A stretch of DNA of 64,000 nucleotides, taken from Hygrophila difformis. Taxonomy: Eukaryota; Streptophyta; Magnoliopsida; Lamiales; Acanthaceae. The notes under the pieces are model-generated. The model did no database searches and was not told the origin of the DNA. It saw nothing but the letters and a program-made list of their open reading frames with translations. Numbering within the stretch: position 1 is the stretch's first letter; every line of letters starts with the position of its first letter. The position numbers were made by a program, and so were the translations under genes. Location of the stretch: NCBI GenBank assembly GCA_030278955.1, contig JAOANR010000006.1, forward strand, positions 7,649,915 through 7,713,914. Direction: 5' to 3'. Shown here piece by piece: positions 1-12,200 of the stretch.

Positions 1-553
1 TCAAGCTCAAAAAAGGAGCCCTATGAGGCCCAGCTTGAGCATGTTAGAAAGGATTTTGCCTTGTTGCTTTGTGCATGTAAGAAAGGATTTTCTTGCTCGG
101 TTACTTGCAGGATCCCACAGCTGCAAATGCCATGAAGTATATCTTAATTCCCATATCCAGGCTCCGGGGGTTCTTACATGCAGTATGGTTGGGATTCTTC
201 GTCCTATAGACAAATGCCTAGTAAAGGCTGTCCTAAGTTCGTACTTGGTATCTCGAGTGGTTTAAGCACCACCGTAATTATTCAATTTTCAATCCACCCC
301 AAAGAAAAAAGAAAAAAGATGCTGTTTTTGAAAAGCAACCCATCTAAATTATATGCAACGTTTCAACAGAAATATTTGTCCCAAAAGCCAGTTACATACT
401 AGCTTCATACAAAATAGCAAAAATATACACTACTACACATGATGCATTCACGTACGGTGGTACCAAAAGCAAGAGGTAATTGTCTACTACTCCATGCATT
501 CACAGACATGTATATACGCCTGTCTTGTCTCGTCGTCTTCCTTCCTTCTTCGG
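1..553. other. Window start and 3' flank of the OBAP gene, no firm gene
   Basis: No complete gene is visible. A plus-strand frame is open from base 1 to a TGA at 133-135 (44 codons). It could be the tail of a gene cut by the window edge, but I do not recognise the product. The rest is AT-rich and would include the 3' UTR of the minus-strand gene that ends at 554. Confidence 0.35.
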
Positions 554-1532
554 TCACGGAAAGGGAGTGATTTTGTTCATCACAGTGGTCTCCACATCGA
601 TTGAGAATCCCTTGCCGTGCTGCTTCCAGTAGTCCGCCTGTGGGTTAATCCACTCGGGCTCCGCAATCTCCACCCTCGATTTCTTCAAATCCTCCGTTGA
701 TACGCTGTACGTGTCGTCCCTTTTCTTGATCAACTCCGCCTTCACCTTCGCCATGCCAACCGGCTGCGGCGACATCATCAGCGCCGGCGGACCAATGGGC
801 AGTCTATCACCTGATAATATTAGATGCAAATAAGTCATCATCAGCACTCGTCACTCTTAATCAGCGTTTTATGTGTTTAATTAATTCATTACCTCTGTCG
901 GTTTGCCAAGTGCACCAAAACTTGCCGTAGGTCTTGGCCAAGTTTTCAAGTTCAGGTTTCAAAATCATTTCTGGAACCCTAGGATTCACCCAGAGTCCTG
1001 CCTTGATCTGCATATTATCATAGAAGTATGATTTAAATATAGCTCGAAACCTAATTAATTTACTGAATTTTGAAAGTAACTTTGTAGAAAATACCACAAC
1101 CTACCTCGTAGGCATGGGAATGCCACAGTTTTTGTTCTTCAGCAGGTAAGCCTTCAAAAATCTTATCAGAGATGATATACTCCACCCCTGTCGATAATGG
1201 TAAATGAATTAACACACTAGTCACTACTACTAAATGAAGAATAGCTTTTTAAGGACAGATGAATAATTGAGGAGCCGACCGATGAGGCGGCCGGAGGAAT
1301 CGTCGGAGTCGTAAACGGCGCACTGGAGGAAGTCCTGGTTGAGGCGAGTAACGTAATGGTGAGTCTCGATTTGTCGGGCCATGTTATCGCTGTAAATGGC
1401 GAAAGTACAGACATGCTGATTGAATTGGCTGATGGGCTTCAAAGATTGCAGCATTTGAGCACCCTTATCCAGCAGCATTTGCTCCGTGCTCATGGCCTTA
1501 CCCGGCGGGATTTTTTCCACGCTTTCCGCCAT
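554..1532 (-). CDS. Oil body-associated protein (OBAP, DUF1264 family)
   Basis: Four exons, read on the minus strand: 1532-1280, 1187-1105, 1007-893 and 810-554. All introns are GT-AG, and joining them gives one 235-residue frame, close to the usual size for this plant family. The product has the family's conserved blocks: LDKGAQMLQSLKP near the N-terminus, QHVCTFAIYSDNMARQIETH, then LNQDFLQCAVYDSDD, AGLWVNPRVPE and YGKFWCTWQTDRGD. There is no signal peptide and no long membrane segment. Known family members associate with seed oil bodies and affect lipid droplet size; that role here is inferred from homology. The ATG at 1532 starts MAESVEKIPPGKAMS, which fits the usual short N-terminus. The gene is head-to-head with the phosphatase gene at 2100, with only 567 bp between start codons. 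I cannot separate the OBAP1 from the OBAP2 class by eye. Confidence 0.9.
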
Positions 1533-2099
1533 GAAAAATATAAGATCTTTTTCGTTAGTTTTTTCCTTTTGTGCCTCAATGAATTGATGAGAGATAGAAC
1601 ACCGATCATGGATATGGTTGTACGGTGGATGGTGGATTTTTATTTTTTAAGGGGGAGTGGAAGAGGCCTTGAACTGCCACGCAGACATGTTGGAGTTGCT
1701 GAGGTGGCTTGAAATTGCTGGATACTTATGCCAGGTGGCCGAATCTGTAAGTTGATAGAGCGACACGTTTCCTCTCCGGGAAGCACCCCGTAAACCATGC
1801 ACGATAGTGGGCCCTGCTACACTGGACTCTTAAATGGGCCGAGCCCAAACCCGCCAGAAGGATTTCAAAAACTGCCAGCTGTCATACAAAATCCAATTCC
1901 AACCGGACTACCTCTTTTTTTTTTTTAAGTTATTGCACTTTCCTGTTTTTACGCTTGGCTGAGATTCCGAACCAAAAAGTAATTTCGACCGTTAGCCCGA
2001 GCCTAATTTCAAAATCCCCTAAAAGGCTACAATGCAATCACAATTCACAATCAATTCCCCTCTCATTCATTTTCTGTAATCTCCCCAAATTCTCACAAA
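1533..2099. promoter_or_regulatory. Shared divergent intergenic region (OBAP / CTD phosphatase)
   Basis: These 567 bp separate the start codons of two diverging genes, so both promoters and both 5' UTRs must lie here. A T-tract at about 1913-1927 and a CT-rich leader just before 2100 are visible. I see no transposon and no clear TATA box that can be assigned to either gene. Confidence 0.5.
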
Positions 2100-2948
2100 A
2101 TGGTGTCCAAAATCGTGAAAAGAACCCCCACAAAATCCCTCAAGAACCGCAAAAATCCTCCCCGCCGGAAGAGATCTCCGGTCAAGGATGTGGTTGCTTC
2201 CATCAACAAATCCATCTACACTTGCCACCGCCGCCTCATCAAGATCTTCGCCAAATTAGCCCGCATTGCTACGCCCAAGAAGACTCCCCGCAACAAGGGC
2301 TACCAAATTCTCAAAAAGACCGCCGCCGTCGCCGCCGCGGTGGACGGGGATCCCTCCGTCCGCCGATCGTTGTTCAATATCAGAACTACTCTCCCTCCAT
2401 TAACCTTCCCGGAGAAGAAGACCATCTTCCTCGACTTAGACGAAACACTGGTTCATTCAACGGCCAACATCCCTCCTGCCAAATACGATTTCGTGGTCCG
2501 GCCGGTGATCGATGGGGAAAGGACAGAATTCTACGTTCTTAAGAGGCCGTACGTGGATGAATTCCTAAGCTGTTTGAGCGAAAGATTCGAAATCGTTGTA
2601 TTCACCGCTGGAATTGAGGAGTACGCGTCGCTGGTGGTGGATAAGCTGGATTGGCGGAAGCTAATTTCGCATCGGCTGTACCGAGATTCGTGCCGGGAAA
2701 TAGATGGTAAGTTCGTGAAGGATTTGTCAGGCGTTGGGAGGGATCTGAACAGGGCGATGATTGTGGACGATAACCCTAATTCGTATCAATTACAACCCGA
2801 TAATGCAATTCCAATAAAACCGTTCACGGACGACCTTGGAGACGATGAATTGAAGAAGCTGATTCATTTCTTTGAAGGGTGTGATTTGGAAAAGGAGGAT
2901 ATGAGGGATAATCTCAAGCTTGAAGAAGGCTTACCTTTGCTGAATTGA
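2100..2948 (+). CDS. CTD small phosphatase-like protein (FCP1/SCP, HAD superfamily)
   Basis: Intronless gene for 282 residues. Residues 1-95 are strongly basic and rich in Lys, Arg and Pro, consistent with a nuclear or nucleic-acid-associated protein. The FCP1-like (NIF) phosphatase domain runs from about 105 to 270. It opens with the catalytic DLDET motif at 112-116, where Asp112 is the predicted nucleophile and Asp114 the general acid. It continues with LKRPYVDEFL, the EIVVFTAG block and the late acidic motif MIVDDNPNSY, followed by IPIKPFTDDLGDDEL. Family members dephosphorylate serine in the RNA polymerase II CTD or related substrates; the substrate here is unknown. The ATG at 2100 has a good context (acaaaatgg) and is the first in frame. 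The gene diverges from the OBAP gene and converges on the OVATE gene. Confidence 0.9.
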   Translation: MVSKIVKRTPTKSLKNRKNPPRRKRSPVKDVVASINKSIYTCHRRLIKIFAKLARIATPKKTPRNKGYQILKKTAAVAAAVDGDPSVRRSLFNIRTTLPPLTFPEKKTIFLDLDETLVHSTANIPPAKYDFVVRPVIDGERTEFYVLKRPYVDEFLSCLSERFEIVVFTAGIEEYASLVVDKLDWRKLISHRLYRDSCREIDGKFVKDLSGVGRDLNRAMIVDDNPNSYQLQPDNAIPIKPFTDDLGDDELKKLIHFFEGCDLEKEDMRDNLKLEEGLPLLN

Positions 2949-3242
2949 TTGGTGTCTCACTTGTATTTTGATGGTAACTTATTTCTTGATTCTTTTCCTT
3001 AGGTTTTGGTTTGAAAGTGTGCTCTTAGAAAAGTGAACAGATTGTGGGTTGAATGAATGTTTGGATGAGAGAAACAAGATCTGCTTTGTTTCAAATTTTA
3101 TTAGTATATTTGGAAAAGTTTGGTTTGTGGTATACTGGTATTGTGATTTCATTTAATCATGCATGGTGCAGAAACTAATTGGATCATCAGCTTTCCTTCC
3201 CTCTTACAAAATTGATATAAATCATCATCATCATTACCATCA

Positions 3243-3299
<57 letters not shown>

Positions 3300-3416
3300 T
3301 CAAATCTCTGTTAATAATACTACTACTATAGCACGAGTGCTCTTCCATTCCAATGTCAGCAACACAGATCTTACAGACTACACATCAAACAGACATGTTT
3401 TGATCATATCTTTAAT
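2949..3416. other. Convergent 3' intergenic region with ATT microsatellite
   Basis: This is the gap between the 3' ends of the phosphatase gene (plus) and the OVATE gene (minus). It presumably holds both 3' UTRs. Apart from a long ATT microsatellite at about 3243-3298, nothing gene-like is seen. Confidence 0.6.
3243..3298. repeat. (ATT)n microsatellite
   Basis: About 18 uninterrupted ATT units. A reading frame of repeated isoleucine crosses it but is only a product of the repeat. Confidence 0.95.
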
Positions 3417-4613
3417 CTAATAGTAATTACGACATCGTCTGCCATGCCATTCGCCTCCTATCTCAAACCAAACCTGCCTGAAAACCTTGATGATGAGATC
3501 ATGATACTCATCGCAGTTCACTGTGAGATAAGAAGCCAATAGCTCTTCAAGATCTTCACTCCTCCAAATCCCCTTCTCCCTTATCATCTGCACCATTGAA
3601 TCCCTGAAGTCCTTTTGCGGATCGTACGAATTCTTGGCCACCGCAAAGCTGTCAAAGACTGCCTTTCCCTTTATCACTTCTTCGCCCTTTGCACCCTTGT
3701 TGTTCATTCTTCCTCTTTTTATCTCCTCAAGTGCCCTGATTCTGAACTCTGATCTTGGAGAATAGGCCTTGCCTCTGCTTTTGTTTCTCGTCCTCCTGCT
3801 GCCATGTAATTCAGCTGGTTTGACCTTTATTTCAGGGATTGATGTTGGATGGACATTATTTGGGATTTGGGGGTGTTTTCTTGCATTAGAATTTGTGCAG
3901 CTCCAAACATGGCCTTCTTCTGTCTGAGCCTTGTAATCTAATCCCACGGGAAAAATATCCCTTTCCCCGAATATGGAAGCCCTAATTTCTCCATCATCAA
4001 ATCCTGCCAGTTGCTTTTCCTTTTCCCTGGCGATTCTATACCTCAATTTTATTGAATTCGAATCCTCCGGTCCAATTCTATCATTGCTGCTTCTGATCAT
4101 CGCTCCATCCTGCAGCTGTGCTGGAAACTGTAGCCTTTCTTTCGTCCTCTTTATGTCTGAAACCATGTCATTGAACTTCGGACATGCTCCCTCTTCCCTA
4201 CTTATTACATCAATATCTCTGAATCCAAGATCCAGGCTTTTAAAACTGGAAACGGGGAATTCAAATTCAGGATCAGATTCAGCATCATTCCAGAGGGGGT
4301 TTATTCCACCGGTGCTTCTCCTGCCTTGCTGCATTCTTGCATCACGACTGAACGAGATCCTCCAGTAAGCACCGTCGTCTTCAACTCGATCCTCGCCGCA
4401 GAATGTCCCATCAGGTAAGGGCATCTTTGGAGCTGGGAAACTGTGCAACTCACCAATACGCTGATTGTTCCTGCTAACTGAATTTGTCTTCTCGGAAATG
4501 CTGCTGCTGTCCTTTGGGCGTCTGAACCTGGACAACCAAGAAACAGGAAACACGCGGCTAATTATACTACTAGTAGGAGAAGCAGAGTTCTTCCTCCCCC
4601 TCCCAAACTTCAT
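3417..4613 (-). CDS. OVATE family protein (OFP5-like transcriptional repressor)
   Basis: Intronless gene of 398 residues. The C-terminal OVATE domain (about residues 326-384) is complete: [16 protein letters not shown], then [14 protein letters not shown] and [14 protein letters not shown]. The N-terminus MKFGRGRKN followed by [11 protein letters not shown] resembles the OFP5 group, whose members begin with a similar FPVSWLSKF motif. The middle is long, polar and probably disordered, with basic patches such as [19 protein letters not shown] at about 275-295. OVATE proteins are plant-specific nuclear repressors that bind TALE homeodomain (BELL/KNOX) partners and affect organ shape and secondary wall formation; here this is inferred from the domain. 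The protein is slightly longer than I would expect for OFP5. The ATG at 4613 follows an A-rich leader and is the first in frame. Confidence 0.9.
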   Translation of the reverse strand: MKFGRGRKNSASPTSSIISRVFPVSWLSRFRRPKDSSSISEKTNSVSRNNQRIGELHSFPAPKMPLPDGTFCGEDRVEDDGAYWRISFSRDARMQQGRRSTGGINPLWNDAESDPEFEFPVSSFKSLDLGFRDIDVISREEGACPKFNDMVSDIKRTKERLQFPAQLQDGAMIRSSNDRIGPEDSNSIKLRYRIAREKEKQLAGFDDGEIRASIFGERDIFPVGLDYKAQTEEGHVWSCTNSNARKHPQIPNNVHPTSIPEIKVKPAELHGSRRTRNKSRGKAYSPRSEFRIRALEEIKRGRMNNKGAKGEEVIKGKAVFDSFAVAKNSYDPQKDFRDSMVQMIREKGIWRSEDLEELLASYLTVNCDEYHDLIIKVFRQVWFEIGGEWHGRRCRNYY

Positions 4614-5457
4614 ATTTTCTTCAATTTTAAGGAATGATTGGAAATGGATGATGGATGATGCATAGAATTAAAAGTATACAGCAGAATAGCAATAATAGGA
4701 TTATGAATATGATACAGTTAGGGGAGCAGTAAACGGATAGGGGGCTGGCTTTCAATATAGGAGTACTACTATTTATCGAGTGATTCTAGTAAGCTCCCAG
4801 GACCCCCATTTCCAGATTGGTCTACACTGTGTGAATCCATCTGGACCCGAGGTCCCAAGAACCAGCCACCATTGAAGGCCCACTAGAGATCCTGTGACCA
4901 GTTCACCCACTTTATACCCCTTTCTACCTCCTAGCTTTTTTGCAAACAGCTGTCCTTAGTTGGGGTTGAGCTCTCATGGGCTTTTATTTCAAAGAATGGT
5001 AATGTGATTAAACTGATAATGGCATTAGAGTTTGTCATCCCATGAATGCAGGATGTATGGTTACTGCTCTTGAATGCAATAATTGATGTATTATGTTCTG
5101 TTAGAGCTGTTAAATTGTCTACTGTGTGGGCTATTCCACTTTGGTAGGTGGTAGTTAAAAGGTCCCCACAACCAACAGGGTACGGCCATGGGCCAGCGAA
5201 CATTTGGGCCAAACGATTCTAGTTAGTCATGAGTTTGGGCTCACAGATTACACCCACGGCCCACTCAAGAGAAGCCCAATTGGCCCAAGATTGGTACACT
5301 TTGTACGGACGAGACTTTTCTTGGAACGGCATATTGTACACTTGTGCCCACTGCTTGCGTTATGCTTAGAGACTACAGTAGTCATGCAGCAGTGTGCCAA
5401 AGGTCTTTTCAAGGCCAATGTCGTCTAGTCGAAGTGTTAATTTTCACAGAAATAATA
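4614..5457. other. Upstream region of the OVATE gene, no gene seen
   Basis: This contains the 5' flank of the minus-strand OVATE gene. A 93-codon minus-strand open frame (4931-5212) shows no recognisable domain and lacks support as a gene. No repeat family is recognised before the MITE that starts at 5458. Confidence 0.5.
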
Positions 5458-5713
5458 CTACCTCCGTTTCTTTTTAAGTATAACGTTTCTTCTCTGCATG
5501 CATGCCAATGTACATTTTAAATTATTAATAACTCAAATTCGGTACAAGTAAAAAATTGTAAAAATTTGATATTTAAAAATTATAAGATGAGACGAATCCA
5601 ACATCTCACTAGGCTATATTTTTCTTGTATAACTATAACAAAAATAGAAGTAAGTACTACAACTAACAGAAATAAAAAGTCAAAACGTTACCTTTATTTT
5701 AAAACGGATGGAG
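5458..5713. mobile_element. Stowaway-like MITE
   Basis: 256 bp with imperfect terminal inverted repeats (CTACCTCCGTTTC and an ACGGATGGAG end), flanked by TA. The internal core related to GACGAATCTAACAAGATC is present. Confidence 0.85.
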
Positions 5714-6961
5714 TATATAAAGTTATCAACAATAGTGTTTAGAATTTAAACAACAGCCAACAGCTTAATTGCTTTATACTTGGGTGATGGGTGATGATTC
5801 CACTATACTTTACTTCCCCCATGATTCAAATTCTAGCATGGATTCAGCACAACAATTGCTGTGTATATCAATTCATAATTTCATGTAGTAGCCACATGAG
5901 CTGAACATTGGACATATATTAATGTAGTATTATTTATTTTATAAAAGCCTACTATGCTTAACATATAGATTGAACAAATATTTCCAAGTGCATCATGATC
6001 TTTATCAACTAGAAACTAGAAATGAGCTCATCAGGTTGAAAAATGTAGGATTCAGCACGCGGTTTTAACATAGATTGCTGAATTTGTGTATAGAGACTAG
6101 ATGCACGCTGAAATCCAAAATAAGTGACACAAGTCATATAGGTAGGTTTACTTGTGAAAAACGAGGGATGGATTTTGATACTGAAAAGGTTAGGATCAAT
6201 GCAAGGAAAAATAACAAGGGCTTTTGGTTTGCTATAATTGCCTGTCCCTTATCAGGATACCTTATGCAGATTATAAAATGCACTCCCAACTGCTCTTTTT
6301 ATAACAACAATAATAATAATTCTCCGATAGCCCCAACCCCCTCCTCTCTCTCTCTCTCTCAATGATTATGTGGGCAGATGGTGTGAGATCACCTACTTAA
6401 TGAAACTGCGTCTGGTGAAAAACTTATTGTCACAACCTCCACAGGATCTGCTTTTTCCTCTGCTAGGTGACTTTTCTTGCAATAGAAATATAGAATATTT
6501 GTGGACCAAGTTTTGATATATACCATCTCCTTTGGCCGCTTTCTGTTGCTTGAGCCATGATTTTTGGCATTTCTTTACTGTCAAGAATGCCAACTGCAAT
6601 CTTTTAAAAATCTTTGTTGAATTAGTGAAAATGCATGTGTAATATAGGACCTGACAACATCAAAATGAGCTCAACTGGTACATGATTACCCATTGATGAA
6701 TAGGGGGATCACGCAGTTCACACTAGTGAGATTATCTAGTGGAAGATTTAATACAGTTGAAAACTCCTAATTCCATTTCTCAACTCAATCAATTAGTATA
6801 TTATCCACAGCCAACTGTAAATCCTAACGACCCTGAGACTGACTGACTTAAACTTTGTTCCCAATTTAAACCTCTCTTTATGAGCACAATCTCTGACTTC
6901 TTTTCACAGGCTGGTGTAATTACAAACCAACATTCTTTTAAGAAAGAAAGAAAGAAAGGAA
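5714..6961. other. Intergenic region upstream of the secreted-protein gene
   Basis: No convincing gene. A CT microsatellite lies at about 6345-6361 and a GAAA-type run at about 6940-6960, immediately before the start codon at 6962. Open frames at 6075-6365 and 6393-6599 have no recognisable domain. Confidence 0.5.
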
Positions 6962-8748
6962 ATGCTTTTGTCAACTGAGGATCTACATAGAGTTGTAGAA
7001 TGGTACCTGGTTGGTTTGGTGCTTGTTCTGCTGTGGACCACTGGAGGGAGCGCGATTTCCATCCGTGACTATGCGTCAGCAGTTGGTGATCCAGGGATGA
7101 CAAGGGACGGTCTGAGAATGGCAATCGAGTCGTGGAACCAGTGCAATGAAGTTGGAGAAGAAGCACCGAACATGGGAAGTCCAAGAGCAGCTGATTGCTT
7201 CGACCTCTACAAGGCTTCTCCTCGACAGGGTCAGTCTTCTACTTTTCTCCATCCAGTCTTGCAAGAATCTTCCCTTTTTTTATTTTCTGAGTTTGGTTTT
7301 GCATTCATCTGTAGGGCAAAACAACTGCTCCCTCTGCAAGACACCATACATATTGGTTCATAGAGTTACGGAAAAGGATAACAAGCTAGGAGTGGGGCAG
7401 CCATTGGATGGATTAACCAAACAGGAAGCAATCAATAATGTTGATTTGTATGCAGCAAGCAAGGAACTTTATTTGGGAAGGAAATGTGAGGTCCAGGACA
7501 CTCCAAACCCCTGGCAGTTCTGGATGATCATGCTCAAGAGTGGGAACATGGATACATATGCTAATAAGTGTCCCAGAAATGGGCACAAAGTAGGCCCTTA
7601 TGGACCTGATAACCAATTCCCCTGTTTTGGGAAAGGGTGCATGAACCAGCCATTAATTTATCATAACTACACTACTTTCGTCCAGGGGTCTAACCAGAAA
7701 CTGCTCAGGGGAAGGTTTTACGGCTCGTGGGACCTGGATGCTGATCCGAGCAAGGACATGGAAAGAAGTAATGTTTCATACTATTCGGTTACCTGGGAGA
7801 AGGAAATAGGTCAGGGGAGTTGGGTAGTTCACCATGTCTTGAGGACAACGGTGAAGTATCCGTGGCTCATGCTTTATCTCAGAGCAGATGCGACGACAGG
7901 TTTTTCTGGTGGATATCATTATCCTACCCGAGGAATGTTGAAAACTGTAAGCAATCTTGAATTCTTTAATTGTAGAAGCTGATTTGATATTGTTCGAATT
8001 TGAGTTCATAAAATGTCGCTGCAGATTCCAGAATCACCGGATTTTAAAGTAAGGTTCAGCCTGAATGTGATCAAGGGAGGTGGTCCTAACAGCCAGTTTT
8101 ACCTGATAGACATCGGAAGCTGCTGGAAAAACACTGGCAAGCCCTGCGATGGCGATGTGACTTCAGATGTTACACGTTACTGTGAAATGGTGCTGAATCC
8201 AGAGACGCCCTCGTGGTGCCATCCAGATGACTTGAAATTATGCCCTCCGTACCACACGTTCTCCAATGGAACTCGTGTGCATCGTTCTGATACAGCTCGG
8301 TTTCCTTACAAAGCATATCACTTGTACTGTGTCCCTGGAAATGCGGCGTTTGCAGAAAAGCCTTATGTCATGTGTGACCCATTCAGTAATCCTCAGCCAC
8401 AGGAGATATTGCAGATCTTGCCTCACGCTGTCTGGGGGGACTATGGCTATCCAACCAGGCAAGGGGAGGGTTGGATTGGAGATCCCAGGACTTGGGAGCT
8501 GGATACAGGGAGACTGTCGGAATCCCTTTACTTCTACCAGGTTTAAATGAACACATTACATTTTTCTCGAAGTAAAACTGTGGGGAGAATTACAAGGTAA
8601 TGTTTTTTTTTTGCAGGATCCAATGACAAAATCAGCAAGGAGGCAATGGACATCCATAGACTTGGGAACAGAAATTTATAAAGATCCTAATCAAGTGGCA
8701 GAATGGACTGTTAGTAATTTTGATGTTCTAGTACCCAAAAAGCATTAA
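6962..8748 (+). CDS. Conserved plant secreted protein of unknown function (possibly DUF7705)
   Basis: Four exons: 6962-7229, 7315-7946, 8025-8540 and 8617-8748. All introns are GT-AG and the join gives 515 residues. Residues 14-30 are a hydrophobic stretch (YLVGLVLVLLWTTGG) ending at a plausible signal-peptide cleavage region, so the protein is probably secreted or anchored. The body is rich in Cys, Trp and aromatic residues: NNCSLCKTPYILVHRVTE, CPRNGHKVGPYGPDNQFPC, then WKNTGKPCDGDVTSDVTRYC and WGDYGYPTRQGEGW. Several NxS/T sites (for example HNYTTF and SNVSYY) fit passage through the secretory pathway. I recognise this as a plant-conserved type but know no activity for it; the DUF7705 label is tentative. 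The Cys pairs suggest disulphide bonding, which is inference. The GAAA-rich leader just upstream supports the ATG at 6962. The gene converges on the STICHEL-like gene. Confidence 0.8.
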
Positions 8749-9268
8749 ACATAGATACAACAGTGACCATGTTTTGTTCTGGTTTTTCACCCTTAGAAAG
8801 ATTCGTCTGCTTGGATTTCCTCCAACCCCATCCCCAAAAAATGTGTGTTTGGGGCTTAGAAGTGCAATAGCCTATATGTACACAATTGTGTATCAATAAC
8901 CAACACTCAAAGGAAGAGCTTAAGACTAGTAATTGTTTATCACCAATTTTATTGCTGTTTAAACATCCACTTTTAAATCAATCTGCAATGTTCTGTGAAA
9001 CTAAAATTTTTTAACAAAAGAAGAGGAACTAGTCATTAGCACTATTTGCAGAACTGGACGTGGCTGGATTGTACAAACGACAACAGATTCAATTATGAAA
9101 GCGAGAAAGATGCTGTGATCTTTTCATCTCATCTAAAATGGCTAATTTATTCCAAATGATCAACACCTGTTTAATGAAAGAACTGAACAACAGATACATC
9201 AGTAGCTCTAACTAACATAACATTACATTGAAGAATGAAGACAATCCAACACCAGAGGGTTGCTGGCA
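8749..9268. other. Convergent 3' intergenic region
   Basis: This is the 3' flank of two converging genes. No coding signal or recognisable repeat is seen. Confidence 0.55.
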
Positions 9269-12200
9269 TCACCGTGATCGAGGAGACCTTCCGGAGAGAC
9301 ACCTCCCACAGGAAACGAATTTCAGCAATGTCTGTGGTTTCCTTGTTCTGATTTTCAACCGCGAAAGCTGTGCATCAGAACAATATCATAATTATGTACA
9401 TGGTTCTTCTTTAGTATACCTCATGATTCATTGTTTAGCTTCCATTTGGAAAAAAAGGGATGCACCAAAATATCAAACGCCAAATAAATGTGCGCGCGTT
9501 CTAACTAAATCATCGCATTGCCAAATCTATATTTACTACAGAATTTTGAAATAAAAACAAAAATGACATAAGCAAATCAGAGCTCGTGTTTATTCCCTAT
9601 TTTTACCTTTCGCCTGGTTGATTTTGGAGGGTTCCAACAAAGTAATCTCCTCGATCTTGGCTCGAGTTTCCTGCAAATAGAAACACACACATTGATAAAA
9701 GACTTGTCAAATTATAAACACTAAGAATTAGCTAGAAAAATCAGATAAATCAATAGTGTAATTTTAAGACCAATGCCACAAAGTTACATCAACACATTTA
9801 AGTTTCAGCGAGTGGCTAATTAATTTACTCGCATCCAAACAAGATAATGGTAATCAAAACGCCACAAGGGAGAAGCAACACATACAGATTTTCTTGTTCA
9901 ATCTTTTCTGCAATCGAGACCGCTTTATGCTTTGACCATCCGCTGTGCTGTGAAGATCCTTCTGCCTGCTGAATCACATGAGCAAGGGACACCTTACCTC
10001 GTACGATGCTAAGATTAGGGTTTTTATCACCAAACGAAGTAGATACCTTCCGTGCAGATGCAACTCCTGAGGCTTCAGGTTTTCGTCTGTCAGAATCTGA
10101 CTTGCCTTCTTTGCTCCTAATGCCGCCTTCATACCGTCTAGGTGAAGCTTCGATTTCAATTATTTCCCTACCATTCACCCCAGAAGATGAAGCATCTCTA
10201 TTCTGCATTTTTACACTATCTCCATGACTATACATAGGCACTCTGTTTCCAGTGTTTATAGCATCAAAATGAGGAGGATTCTGAGTTGCCGGTAACAGAA
10301 TTGGTGTCAATCCAACATCTTTTCTTGTGTCACACCTGATTTCAATTGTCACTGGAGATCTCAGAACAGACTCAAATGCTTGCAAGATGTGCAATCTGAA
10401 TTTTTCAGCCTTCGATTTGGCCAGCTGAGAGCTGAACAGCAGCTGCGCAGTTGGAGCTGCAAAAGGAAAAGTCTTATAGATACGCAAGGTGATAAACAAC
10501 TAGAAAAAAGAGTATGCATCAACTGAAAAATCCCAAGTCTAGGGATGGTATGTAGTTGCAGTAACGGCATAAATCATGTTCAAGAACATTCATGAGGATC
10601 AGAATCTCAAGAAGTCTACCAAAAACATAACTACTATAGGAATAACAATACACCAGTAGCAGAATAATATCGATGTACTGCACATCAGTAATACCTGCAC
10701 CATAACTGAGCGAAGCCAGTTTTCCTTCCTGATGCATGAACTCTTTTACCACTTTAATTGGGATCTTTTCAAGCACTTCCAACCAAATTTCTTCGATTCT
10801 TTGATGAGATATGCCTAATTGATCCTTCTTTTTATAATTTGAAGAGGCATGCACCTGTTGATAAACCCCTCCTCCAACAAGTTCGTCTCTGTTGGTCACA
10901 GGACCCTTCAACTTAGCATTATAATGAACATTCCCGGATCTTCCAGCCTGATAAGGCCGGTTTTCAGTATTGCTTTTTCGGGGTCTGTCCCTTGAAACAT
11001 TGTTCAAAACCAGGGGACTATGATTAAAACTGTTGTCTGTAGAAGAGCTTGGCAGTATGTACTGCTGATCGGGAGCCAGTTGCAGTAGTGCAGCCGTTAG
11101 CCATGTGATCCGGTCATTTGAAACCCTCAGCTGCTTTTCTGCTTCAGATAATGTCCTCAGCGCCTGACGTAGTTTTTCCATATCTTCTTTTGATACTGAA
11201 ACAAATAGAAAATACCTCCTACATCAGCCACGGAAGTGGTAACCCAAAAGGAAGGTGAAACTTGAAAGATACTGAAATAATTCTGGTGGCTTCCTTGTAT
11301 CAATAATGCAAAAACTTTTAAATGTTGTTTAGCATCACGTTCTTTGATAATAAGACTCACATGGTTGTTGCCGAAAAAATTTCCTTTTAGATCTTTCTTC
11401 CACGAAATCATAGCTTCCAGCAAGTACATCAGTTATGACTGTGGCAAGCTGTGACATCAATGCCAATGGCTCGACACCAGATTCCATGATATCTCTTAAA
11501 TTCTTCACTGTGTTGACAGTATCAGCAGATAGTGCTGAATCGAGTAGATCCACCAACTTCTCATCTGAAATAAGCCCAACCTGTAACAGCACAAAGTGGA
11601 ACGCATTAAAATGATTCCAAATAATCTATTAAGATGTAGCATGAATACCATAGAACATCAAGAACTTACATACCAGTTCCTGCACCAGTCCCAGAGAAAT
11701 TTTCTTTCCAAGTAAACTCAATTGTTCGAGTGTCATCTCAGCATCCCTTAAAGATCCATCTGACCTCGATGCAATAAGTTTCAGGGCATCCTTATCAATT
11801 TCTAAACCCTCTTTGGTGGCAATCCATTGCAAAGTATATATTATGTCAGCATCCTTTAACTTAGGGAAAAAGAATTTCTGGCACCTGGATATTATCACAT
11901 GAGGTATAGCTTCAAGTGTCGAGCAAACAAGGACAAAAATAACACGCCTTGGGGATCGATCAATGGCCTTCAATATTGCACTCCAACATTCTGAAGACAA
12001 AGTGTCACATTCATCGAAAATTAAGACTTTGTATTGAGACTGGGGCTGGGATGTAGCCAGGCTATCAAGAAGATCGATAACACCTTCAAAGTCAATATTA
12101 CTAATTGGACCTATTTCCCTTACATTTCGACTCCTCCCTGAGTTATGTGCAATACATGAGTTGCAAAATCCACAAGGCTTTGGATGGTCCACGGACAGGC

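Noticed and set aside
3163..3420. Frame with a long poly-Ile run
   Set aside because: Translation of the ATT microsatellite. The same applies to the frames at 28,799-29,078 and 37,342-37,551.
4931..5212. 93-codon minus-strand open frame
   Set aside because: No recognisable motif or splice partners, and length is within chance expectation.
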